NCBI GenBank assembly: GCA_002371345.1
Contig: DFHY01000009.1
Location: forward strand, 1 to 7,704
Length of the DNA: 7,704 nucleotides
Reading direction: 5' to 3'
Source of the DNA: Lachnospiraceae bacterium UBA3711
GTDB lineage: Bacteria; Bacillota; Clostridia; Lachnospirales; Lachnospiraceae
Below the pieces are notes generated by a model, which did no database searches, was not told the origin of the DNA, and saw only the letters and a program-made list of their open reading frames with translations. This document shows positions 1 through 6,900 of this stretch, in pieces. A program made the translations under genes and the position numbers. Position 1 is the stretch's first letter; each line of letters opens with the position of its first letter.

Positions 1-13
1 GACATAAATATAC

Positions 14-20
14 AGGAGAG
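14..20 (+). promoter_or_regulatory. Ribosome binding site deciding a TTG start
   Basis: AGGAGAG lies seven bases ahead of a TTG codon at 26. This is good Shine-Dalgarno spacing and supports TTG as the true start of the small DNA-binding protein, rather than the internal ATG at 53, which has no comparable site. The remaining bases 1-25 hold no other recognisable feature. Confidence 0.7.
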
Positions 21-25
21 ATAAG

Positions 26-376
26 TTGAAAACGAAAGTACGCGTCACACTTATGACAGACGAGAATGAAAGATTCTACGGTCCCGGCGTCCAGGATCTT
101 CTACTGGGCATCCGTGAGCACGGCTCCGTCAAGGACGCATGCGCGGCTATGGATCTGTCATACTCAAAGGGCCGCAGGATTCTGAAGCACGCCGAGGCGG
201 TTCTGGGATACCCGCTGGTCGTCCGCCGGCAGGGCGGAGAAAAAGGCGGGTCAGCCACTCTCACGCCTGAGGCTGAAGACTTCATGGAACGATATCGCCA
301 TCTGTCGGAGTCCGTTTCAGAATATGCCATGAACCGGCGCAGGCAGCTGTTTGATCCCGGCGAAACGTTGGTTTAA
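26..376 (+). CDS. ModE-like winged helix-turn-helix DNA-binding protein
   Basis: A 116-residue protein resembling the N-terminal DNA-binding domain of ModE (related to the LysR HTH) without the molybdate-binding TOBE domains. An N-terminal strand (residues 4-10) leads to the typical F-Y-G-x-G motif (17-21). Next comes the helix-turn-helix (about 22-60), with 'GSVKDACAAMDLSY' and a long recognition helix. A Gly-rich wing (about 61-80) contains the family-like 'RRQGGEKGG' and the 'LTPEAEDFMERY' helix. The start is TTG, chosen because of the AGGAGAG site and because the first residues form the conserved leading strand. Small proteins of this kind occur in anaerobes, often near molybdenum, tungsten or selenium genes, but none is visible here and its target is unknown. 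It converges on the methyltransferase gene with only 21 bases between stop codons. It presumably acts as a cytoplasmic DNA-binding regulator, perhaps as a dimer. Confidence 0.85.
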   Translation: MKTKVRVTLMTDENERFYGPGVQDLLLGIREHGSVKDACAAMDLSYSKGRRILKHAEAVLGYPLVVRRQGGEKGGSATLTPEAEDFMERYRHLSESVSEYAMNRRRQLFDPGETLV

Positions 377-397
377 TCCAGTGTCACCGTGGTTAAA

Positions 398-1579
398 TCA
401 GTGCTTTCCTGGCCTTGGCGGCTTCGGTCCAATAAACTGATACAGGTATGTCTTGATCATGCCGTTGTATATCTTTCTGTTCTTATCAGCCTTCCGCCCT
501 ATATACTTCTCCGCCTGGTCATATGACGTTATGACGTATTCCGACCAGCCGTCGAGCCGTCTGAACGCCTCCCCTATCTCCCTGTACAGCGAAGGCAGCT
601 CCTTCTTCTCCTCAAGCCTCTCTCCATACGGCGGATTCGTAATCACAAACCCGTACTTCTTCGGATGGCTGAGTTCCGATACCGGCCTTCTCTGAAAATG
701 AATCAGGTGATCGACGCCCGCCATCCTCGCGTTTTCCCGGGCGGCCTTCACGATCTCATCATCGATGTCATAGCCCTGGATATCCGTCTCAATCCGGTCA
801 TCGACCCTGCTCTGCGCGTCGTCGATCACGTCGTACCACATGCGCTTCGGGATGAGATTCTCCCAGGACTCAGACAGGAACTCCCTGTTCATGCCCGGCG
901 CTATGTTCGCCGCTATCATGGCGGCTTCTATCGGAAATGTCCCTGATCCGCAGAACGGGTCCACCAGTATCCTGTCCTTCTTCCACGGAGTCAGAAGTAT
1001 CAGCGCCGAAGCCAGCGTCTCCGAGATCGGGGCCTTCGCGGTGAGAAGCCGGTATCCCCTCTTGTGCAGAGATAATCCGCTGGTATCTATCCCGACCGTA
1101 ACCTCGTCCTTCATAAGCGTGACCCTGATCGGGAACTGCGCCCCCGTCTCAGGAAATGAGATCAGACGGTACTTCTGAGACATCCTCTCAACCATAGCTT
1201 TCTTCATGACAGCCTGAATGTCCCGCGGAGAAAACAGCTTGCTCCTGACGCTGGCGGCCTTAGCGACCCAGAACTTCGCGTCCCTCGGAAGATATCTCTC
1301 CCACTCGATCGCCTTTGTCCCCTGAAACAGCTCTTCGAAGGTTTCGGCGTGAAATGATCCCGCCTTGACCAGGACACGTTCGGCTGAACGCAGGAAAACG
1401 TTCGCGTAGCACACCGCCTGCCAGTCTCCTTCGAAGGAAACCTTGCCGTCCTCAACCTTCAGGACATCGTATCCCAGATCCGAGATCTCTCTCTTCAGCA
1501 CGCTTTCCAGGCCGAAATGGCACGGGCAGATCAATATGATCCGGTCGTTCAAAAAAGTAGTTGATTTTTCTTTAGTCAT
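398..1579 (-). CDS. rlmL: THUMP-domain RNA guanine N2-methyltransferase, RlmL/YpsC family
   Basis: A 393-residue protein of the COG0116 family (Bacillus YpsC, N-terminal half of E. coli RlmL), probably making m2G in 23S rRNA with S-adenosylmethionine. The length is close to that of YpsC-type single-domain enzymes, and it lacks the second methyltransferase domain (RlmK) of the E. coli fusion. An N-terminal region plus THUMP domain spans about residues 1-165. Then come 'LHKRGYR' (171-177) and 'APISETLAS' (183-190). The Rossmann-like methyltransferase domain has SAM-binding 'DPFCGSGTF' (207-215), an acidic 'GYDIDD' loop (269-274) and catalytic 'NPPYGERL' (315-322). The C-terminal 'RKIYNGMIKTYLYQF' is typical of the family. 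The start is ATG with a GAGGA site nine bases upstream. The gene stands alone behind its own AT-rich promoter region and a terminator from the upstream operon. The exact rRNA position is inferred from the family, not from this sequence. Confidence 0.93.
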   Translation of the reverse strand: MTKEKSTTFLNDRIILICPCHFGLESVLKREISDLGYDVLKVEDGKVSFEGDWQAVCYANVFLRSAERVLVKAGSFHAETFEELFQGTKAIEWERYLPRDAKFWVAKAASVRSKLFSPRDIQAVMKKAMVERMSQKYRLISFPETGAQFPIRVTLMKDEVTVGIDTSGLSLHKRGYRLLTAKAPISETLASALILLTPWKKDRILVDPFCGSGTFPIEAAMIAANIAPGMNREFLSESWENLIPKRMWYDVIDDAQSRVDDRIETDIQGYDIDDEIVKAARENARMAGVDHLIHFQRRPVSELSHPKKYGFVITNPPYGERLEEKKELPSLYREIGEAFRRLDGWSEYVITSYDQAEKYIGRKADKNRKIYNGMIKTYLYQFIGPKPPRPGKH

Positions 1580-1586
1580 ATAATAT

Positions 1587-1593
1587 AATCCTC
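1587..1593 (-). promoter_or_regulatory. Ribosome binding site of the RNA methyltransferase gene
   Basis: On the minus strand, AGAGGAT precedes the ATG at 1579. The GAGGA core is nine bases from the start. It directly abuts the right arm of the inverted repeat at 1594-1630, so a protein or hairpin there could affect ribosome access. Confidence 0.6.
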
Positions 1594-1630
1594 TTGTAAA
1601 AAATATTACCCTTAATAGTATTTTTTACAA
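1594..1630. repeat. Perfect 12-bp inverted repeat in the rlmL promoter/leader
   Basis: TTGTAAAAAATA (1594-1605) and TATTTTTTACAA (1619-1630) are perfect inverted copies separated by 13 bases. The dyad lies just ahead of the ribosome binding site of the RNA methyltransferase and covers its most likely promoter. It is not a terminator, since the arms are almost all A/T. A symmetric operator for a dimeric regulator is the most natural reading. A hairpin in the 5' leader is the alternative. Confidence 0.75.
1603..1630 (-). promoter_or_regulatory. Possible promoter of the RNA methyltransferase gene
   Basis: On the minus strand, TTGTAA (1630-1625) and TAATAT (1608-1603) are spaced by 16 bases and match the -35 and -10 consensus at four of six positions each. 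This would start transcription about 20 bases ahead of the gene, inside the right arm of the inverted repeat. The whole stretch 1580-1650 is far richer in A/T than the genes around it. Other hexamer pairs in this A/T-rich region are possible. Confidence 0.4.
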
Positions 1631-1659
1631 CCCCTTATTAATTATTTATACTCCCCTTG

Positions 1660-1688
1660 AAAAGCCGGCAGCTCCCCTGCCGGCTTTT
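1660..1688 (-). terminator. Intrinsic terminator after the PLP-enzyme gene
   Basis: A perfect 12-bp stem (AAAAGCCGGCAG with CTGCCGGCTTTT) and a five-base loop begin 17 bases past the stop codon of the PLP enzyme. On the minus strand the stem ends in four Ts, and the next bases are not T-rich, so the U-tract is short. Because the stem is A-flanked on both sides it could work in either direction, but only minus-strand genes are present here. It closes the leftward operon and separates it from the methyltransferase promoter. Confidence 0.85.
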
Positions 1689-1705
1689 CTCCATTCTGCA
1701 GGTTC

Positions 1706-2782
1706 TTAGTGCATCTCATCGGTCAGGTAATGCCCCTTGGTTTTGAATATATTCGACAGGATTCCGCACAGTTCCTCATTGTCCCGCCTGGTATGCACGG
1801 ATACTCTGTAGTATCCCTGCCCGAGCCCCCGGTAATTTCTGCAGTCGCGTATCAGGATTCCCTTCTTCGCACACTGCTCGAACAGGTTGTCAGGGCCCTC
1901 GAAGAACAGAAAGTTTGCCTCAGAATCATAACAGCGTATTCCAATTCTCTCGAACATCTGCCTGAGATAACGAAGCTCTCTTCCGATAATATCCCTCGAT
2001 TCCTTCAGATACTCAGCCTCTCCCAGGGCTGCCTCTCCGGCCATCTGAGCCGGAATAGAGACAGGCCACGGCTGAACGCTGTCACGTATCCGGTCTGTAA
2101 GTTTGCGGTTGGACGTAGCGCAGAAACCAAGCCTCACGCCCGGCATCGCGAATGTCTTGGTGAAGCTCCTGAGAATAAGCAGATTAGGGCTGTCCGCGAT
2201 ATATCCTAACATGGTATGCTCTGCCGGCCTGGCAGTCAGCTCAAGGAAGCATTCATCCACTACAAGCACGACGTGATTATCCCTGCATTTCTCAAGGATG
2301 CGCACCATCAGCGCCGGATCTGTAAGTATTCCGGTCGGGTTCGCGGGATTGCTCAGATACATCATGTCGATATCTTCCGTGATCTGGCCCAGTATGTCCT
2401 CTCCTATCCTGAACCCATCCTTCCTGGGGCACAGATAGAAACGGATATCTTCGCAGGCTGCCGAGCGGAGAGCTTTCTCATACTCCGAAAATCCCGGGCA
2501 GATCAGCAGAGCGCACTTTGGATGAACAGCATGCGCTGCCGCGAATATCAGCTCCGCGGCGCCATTTCCGCAGGTGATCCAGTGGGCCGGAATATGAAGC
2601 TTATCCGACAGCTTCCTGCACAGATCCCGGCATTGAACGTCCGGATACTGCTCCAGGCTCCCTGTTGAGCGTATAACGGCGTGTCTGACGCTGTGCGGGG
2701 TTCCCAGAGGATTAACACTGACAGAGAAATCGAGTCTGTAAGAGGCGGAATATACATCGCCGCCATGTTCCTGAGCCTTCAT
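1706..2782 (-). CDS. CobD-like threonine-phosphate decarboxylase / class I-II PLP aminotransferase
   Basis: A 358-residue fold-type I PLP enzyme. The start 'EHGGDVY...LDFSVSVNPLG' (5-26) is the signature of threonine-phosphate decarboxylase (Salmonella CobD), which makes (R)-1-amino-2-propanol phosphate for the cobalamin nucleotide loop. The close relative histidinol-phosphate aminotransferase lacks this HGG lead. Further marks are 'GNGAAELI' (72-79), 'NPANPTG' (145-151), 'DECF' (176-179), the PLP-binding lysine in 'SFTK' (K209), and 'YYRVSVHTR' with a substrate-carboxylate arginine near the end. The ATG at 2782 has a strong GGGGAGG site and gives the family's usual length. A GTG at 2857 in the same frame would add 25 repeat-derived residues and could be used by reinitiating ribosomes. 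No other cobalamin gene is in the window, so the substrate is uncertain. It follows the serine acetyltransferase in the same operon and is followed by a terminator. Confidence 0.85.
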   Translation of the reverse strand: MKAQEHGGDVYSASYRLDFSVSVNPLGTPHSVRHAVIRSTGSLEQYPDVQCRDLCRKLSDKLHIPAHWITCGNGAAELIFAAAHAVHPKCALLICPGFSEYEKALRSAACEDIRFYLCPRKDGFRIGEDILGQITEDIDMMYLSNPANPTGILTDPALMVRILEKCRDNHVVLVVDECFLELTARPAEHTMLGYIADSPNLLILRSFTKTFAMPGVRLGFCATSNRKLTDRIRDSVQPWPVSIPAQMAGEAALGEAEYLKESRDIIGRELRYLRQMFERIGIRCYDSEANFLFFEGPDNLFEQCAKKGILIRDCRNYRGLGQGYYRVSVHTRRDNEELCGILSNIFKTKGHYLTDEMH

Positions 2783-2790
2783 GTCACTTC

Positions 2791-2795
2791 CCTCC
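2791..2795 (-). promoter_or_regulatory. Strong ribosome binding site for the PLP enzyme
   Basis: On the minus strand GGAGG, inside a GGGGAGGG run, lies eight bases from the ATG at 2782. This is the best site of the repeat array and is the main reason to place the start at 2782 rather than at the in-frame GTG at 2857. The stop of a seven-codon mini-ORF (ATG at 2820, TAG at 2799-2797) overlaps it. Confidence 0.7.
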
Positions 2796-2854
2796 CCTAA
2801 AGTCCTTCCCGAGTCTTCATGTTGCTTTCCTTCCGGAAGTTCTTCCTGAATTCT

Positions 2855-2935
2855 CACGTCACTTCCCTTCCGGAAGTTCTTCCTGAATTCTCACGTCACT
2901 TCCCTCCCGGAAGTTCTTCCTGAATTCTCACGTCA
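2855..2935 (-). other. Chain of TGA-c-GTG reinitiation junctions with two 11-codon mini-ORFs
   Basis: On the minus strand the acetyltransferase stop TGA (2935-2933) is followed after one base by GTG (2931). That GTG opens a mini-ORF (MRIQEELPGGK) ending in TGA at 2896. One base later GTG (2894) opens a second (MRIQEELPEGK) ending at 2859. One base later GTG (2857) opens a third frame, in which the next repeat copy has CAA in place of TGA. That frame therefore continues unbroken into the PLP enzyme. Each junction has a purine run (GGGAGGGAAG, or GGAAGGGAAG in the weaker copy) about eight bases ahead of the GTG. Stop/start geometry of this kind is known to allow translational coupling. That the mini-ORFs are translated is inferred. 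Confidence 0.55.
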
Positions 2936-3853
2936 CTTCCCTCCCAGGAGTTCTTCCTGGTTCTTAACATTCACCCTGGAATTCGGAGCAATGGACGCGG
3001 TGATGAAGCAGTTGCCTCCGATTACGACATCGTGACCGATCACAGTCTCCCCGCCCAGTATGGACGCGCCAGAATAAATAGTCACATTGTCCTCAATAGT
3101 CGGATGGCGCTTCTTCCCCTGCAGGCTGTGTCCCGCTCTGGTTGACAGCGCTCCGATCGTCACTCCCTGATATATCTTAACGTGTTCTCCGATTACCGTC
3201 GTCTCACCGACGACGATTCCCGTCGCGTGGTCGATCATAAAATACTTGCCTATCGTGGCGCCCGGATGAATATCCACGCCGGTCTTGCTGTGAGCGTGTT
3301 CAGTCATGATGCGTGGAATCATCGGCACCTTGAGCAGATGCAGCTCGTGAGCCAGCCTGAATACGGTGATAGCGTATAGTCCCGGATAACTCAGGATGAT
3401 CTCACTCTTAGAGTAAGCCGCCGGATCTCCGTCAAGGATCGCCTGAATGTCCGTATCCAGGAACTCCCTCACCCTCGGGATGCGGCGGACGAACTCGATT
3501 GCGATCTTCTGTGAGGCTTCCCGGACATCGTCAGCAGACTTCATGTGGAACGCGTCAGTGTAGCGCAGCGCGATCTCTATCTGCTCCGCCAGGTTGATCA
3601 GTATATCATCCGTGATCGTACTGATCGCCGCGTCTATATTGAATACCCGCTGCGTCGCGTTAGGGTCCCTGTAGTATCCCGGATACACGATCTGGAACAG
3701 CTCGTGAATCACCCTCACTATCGCGTCACGGTCGGGCTCCCGGTAGGACGCTATCTTGTCAATCTCCCGTCCTCCCTGATAATCCCTTAAAAGCTGCTGG
3801 ACGACCAGCCCCGCCTCGTCTTTAAAGTCAAATCTTCTGTTTTGTCCGTCCAT
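2933..3853 (-). CDS. epsC: Serine O-acetyltransferase, EpsC type
   Basis: A 306-residue enzyme transferring acetyl from acetyl-CoA to L-serine, giving O-acetylserine for cysteine synthesis. A long helical N-terminal part (about 1-165), as in EpsC-type enzymes, is followed by the 'YPGLYAI...RLAHELH' segment (156-173). A left-handed beta-helix of hexapeptide repeats (about 190-295) follows. The catalytic Asp and His are visible in 'GVDIHPG' (D194) and 'IDHATGIVVGE' (H209), with the same spacing of 15 as in E. coli CysE. The start was set at the ATG at 3853, 11 bases after GAGAGG. The upstream in-frame GTG (3865) overlaps that site and is unlikely. The last ten residues are encoded by a 37-bp repeat copy and end in GGK, without the terminal Ile that CysE uses to bind CysK. 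It lies 69 bases after uvrA and is translationally linked to the PLP enzyme. Confidence 0.93.
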   Translation of the reverse strand: MDGQNRRFDFKDEAGLVVQQLLRDYQGGREIDKIASYREPDRDAIVRVIHELFQIVYPGYYRDPNATQRVFNIDAAISTITDDILINLAEQIEIALRYTDAFHMKSADDVREASQKIAIEFVRRIPRVREFLDTDIQAILDGDPAAYSKSEIILSYPGLYAITVFRLAHELHLLKVPMIPRIMTEHAHSKTGVDIHPGATIGKYFMIDHATGIVVGETTVIGEHVKIYQGVTIGALSTRAGHSLQGKKRHPTIEDNVTIYSGASILGGETVIGHDVVIGGNCFITASIAPNSRVNVKNQEELLGGK

Positions 3854-3863
3854 ACGCTGTGGC

Positions 3864-3870
3864 ACCTCTC
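3864..3870 (-). promoter_or_regulatory. Ribosome binding site of the serine acetyltransferase
   Basis: On the minus strand GAGAGGT, 11 bases before the ATG at 3853. Its last bases run into the alternative GTG at 3865, which argues for the ATG. Confidence 0.5.
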
Positions 3871-3894
3871 ACACTGAAATCGCTATGTCACTTA

Positions 3895-3903
3895 TTTATA
3901 GCA
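3895..3903 (-). promoter_or_regulatory. Possible extended -10 promoter element for the serine acetyltransferase
   Basis: On the minus strand TGCTATAAA matches an extended -10 element, in the short gap after the uvrA stop codon. No good -35 hexamer stands at the right distance. The acetyltransferase gene may thus have its own weak promoter besides read-through from uvrBA. No terminator is visible between uvrA and this gene. Confidence 0.3.
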
Positions 3904-3922
3904 AACGACAAAGTCCTCTTTA

Positions 3923-6900
3923 TCATAGCTTAAGATATTTCCTGACATAATGCCCTGTGTATGACTCCGGAATACGGGCGACTTCCTCAGGCGTACCCTC
4001 GGCAACCACCGTTCCGCCGCCTTCTCCGCCCTCAGGGCCGAGGTCGATAATGTAGTCCGCATTCTTAATCACATCGAGATTATGCTCGATCACAATCACC
4101 GTATTGCCGCCGTCAGTGAGCCTCTGCAGGATATCCGTCAGCTTGTGCACATCGGCAAAATGGAGTCCTGTAGTCGGTTCGTCCAGAATGTATACTGTGC
4201 GCCCCGTACTGCGCCGGGACAGCTCCGTCGCAAGCTTGATGCGCTGCGCCTCGCCGCCGGAGAGCTGTGTCGAGGGCTGTCCGAGGCGGATATACCCCAG
4301 GCCCACATCATACAGAGTCTGGATCTTGGTCCTGATTGACGGCATGTGATCGAAGAACTTAAGCGCCTCCTCCACCGTCATATCCAGAACTTCAAATATG
4401 TTCTTCCCCTTGTAATGTACATCCAGAGTCTCGCGGTTATAACGCCTGCCGTGGCAGACCTCGCACGGAACATAGACATCCGGCAGGAAGTTCATCTCTA
4501 TCTTTATGATACCATCTCCGGAGCAGGCTTCACAACGTCCTCCCTTCACATTGAAGGAAAAACGGCCTTTCTTGTAGCCTCTGGCCTTCGCGTCGCCGGT
4601 TGAGGCAAACAGATCACGGATCAGGTCAAATACACCCGTGTACGTTGCTGGATTCGAACGGGGGGTGCGTCCTATCGGGCTCTGGTCTATCTGAATTACC
4701 TTATCCAGCTTCCCGTCCCACTCAACCGATTTCCTCTTTCCGGTTACCTGATGAGCGTGATTCAGACGGTTCGCCAGATCCCTGTACAAAACCTCATTTA
4801 CCAAGGAACTCTTTCCGGATCCCGACACTCCTGTAACGCAGGTGAATACTCCGAGCGGGAACCTGACATCTATGTGCTTCAGGTTGTTCTCATAAGCTCC
4901 GCGAACCGTAAGCCATCCTGTCGGCGTTCTCCGTGTATCCGGCACAGGAATCTTCATCTCTCCCGAGAGGTACTTTCCCGTTATCGATCTCTCACAGCTC
5001 TGAATCTCATCGGCCGTTCCGATCGCGACAACCTCGCCGCCGTGGTCTCCCGCCCCGGGTCCTATATCAACCACCAGGTCAGCCGCGCGCATAGTATCCT
5101 CATCATGCTCCACAACAACCACTGTGTTGCCGAGATCCCTCAGATGGAACAGCGTGCTGAGCAGCTTGTCGTTGTCCCGCTGGTGCAGCCCGATCGAAGG
5201 CTCGTCAAGAATGTACGCGACTCCCACAAGCCCCGATCCTATCTGCGTCGCAAGCCGGATACGCTGCGCCTCCCCGCCTGACAGGGTCGCGGTCCCCCTC
5301 GCAAGGGAGAGGTAATCAAGGCCGACGTCATTTAAAAATGCTATCCTCGCGCGGATCTCCTTCAGTATCTGGGCTCCGATCTTCAGCTGCTGATCCGACA
5401 TACGCTGATCGATAGTCTCAAGCTCCGACTGCAGGTCCCCGACAGACATCGCCGTCATCTCATATATGTTCCTGTCGTCAATCGTAACCGCAAGAGCGCC
5501 TTTCTTCAGCCTCTGTCCGCCGCAGGCAATACATGGGGTGATGCGCATGAACGTCTCGTACATCGCTTTCGTTGATTCTCCGAAAGTCTCGCGGTATCTG
5601 CGCTGCACATTTCTGATCAGGCCCTCGAAAGCAACGTCGTAGCTTCCGACGCCTCTCTGGCTCCTGTAATGAACCTTCACCTCATGGCCGCCGGTTCCGT
5701 AGATCAGGATATCATGTATCTTCTTCGGATAGTCACCGAACGGCGTATCAAGGCTGAAGCCGTACTCCTCCGCCAGCGCGTCCAGCAGCGCCCGTGTAAA
5801 TGAGCCTTCCTGACGGCTCGACTGCCACCCGAGGACAACGATCGCCCCGTCGTTGATGGACAGGCTTTTGTCCGGTATCATCAGGTCCTCGTCGAACTCC
5901 ATCTTGTAGCCTAAGCCTGTGCATTCCGGGCACGCGCCGAACGGGTTGTTGAACGAAAATGACCTCGGTTCGATCTCTTCTATGCTGGTTCCGTCATACG
6001 GGCACGCATAGTTCTCCGAGAATGTAAGTATCTCCGTTCCCTTATGTGTGTCAGTCTCCCCGTTATCATTTATCTCCGGAGATACGCTGTTCTGCCCGCC
6101 CTCCGGGCTCTTACCGCTGCGCAGCATATCCTCGCGGCCGAGTTCATCAGGGTGCATGTCCTTCCAGGTCTTCGGCCGCTGTACCTCCACATATACGAGT
6201 CCGTCCGACTGCTGCAGAGCCTGCTCCAGCGATTCGCTCAGGCGCTTCTCAATCCCGTCCTTCACGACGAGTCTGTCCACCAGGATCTCTATGTTGTGCT
6301 TTATGTTCTTGTCGAGCCGGATCTCCTCGGAGAGCTCGTAGAGGCTCCCGTCGATCCTGATACGCACATACCCCGACTTTCTCGCATGTGAAATGACCTT
6401 CTCGTGCTGTCCCTTGCGTCCTCTCACGACAGGGGCGAACAGCTGAAGTCTGGTCTTCTCCGGAAGCGCCATCAGAGTGTCGACCATCTGGTCAACCGTC
6501 TGCCGCCGGATCTCCCTGCCGCATTCCGGGCAGTGCACAATGCCGCAGCGTGCGTACAGAAGACGGAAATAGTCATATATCTCCGTCACGGTTCCGACCG
6601 TTGACCTCGGGTTGTGGTTTGTCGACTTCTGATCTATGGAAATGGCCGGCGGAAGGCCTTCTATGCTCTCCACCTTCGGCTTCTCCATCTGTCCGAGGAA
6701 CTGCCTCGCGTAGCTGGACAGCGATTCCATATAGCGGCGCTGCCCCTCCGCGTAGATCGTATCAAATGCAAGACTGCTCTTTCCTGAACCGGAAAGGCCG
6801 GTCATAACGATAAACTGGTTGCGTGGAATGTCCAGGTCTACATTCTTAAGATTATGTTCCGCTGCGCCACGGATCCGGATATACCGGCTTATGTCCCTGT

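Larger units (their letters stand above)
2780..2965. repeat. Five tandem copies of a 37-bp unit across a gene junction
   Basis: Copies begin at 2780 (38 bases, with one inserted base), 2818, 2855, 2892 and 2929. The copies at 2855 and 2892 differ at a single base. The 2818 copy differs from its neighbour at four positions, and the outer copies are more diverged. The array covers the last ten codons and stop of the serine acetyltransferase, the gap, and the first bases of the PLP enzyme. On the minus strand each copy holds a purine-rich Shine-Dalgarno-like run close to a start codon. The inner copies look like recent duplications of the original gene junction. There are no spacers, so this is not a CRISPR array. 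Confidence 0.92.

Noticed and set aside
377..397. Terminator between the convergent ModE-like and methyltransferase genes
   Set aside because: No stable hairpin with a T-tract is visible. There is only a loose direct repeat (GTTTAATCCAGTG and GTTAAATCAGTG) that overlaps both gene ends.
1594..1630. BirA (biotin operator) or Rex site
   Set aside because: The arms start with TTGTAA as in the biotin operator, but the GGTT/AACC inner bases and spacing do not fit. The Rex form needs arms about four bases apart, whereas these are 13 apart.
1709..2668. Two plus-strand open frames opposite the PLP-enzyme gene
   Set aside because: They mirror the conserved coding strand, and their translations have no family features.
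2780..2965. CRISPR-like repeat array
   Set aside because: The copies are directly adjacent with no spacers, lie partly inside coding sequence, and have no cas genes nearby.
4751..5281. Plus-strand open frame of 176 codons inside uvrA
   Set aside because: It is antisense to a strongly conserved part of UvrA, shows no recognisable domain, and has no convincing ribosome binding site.
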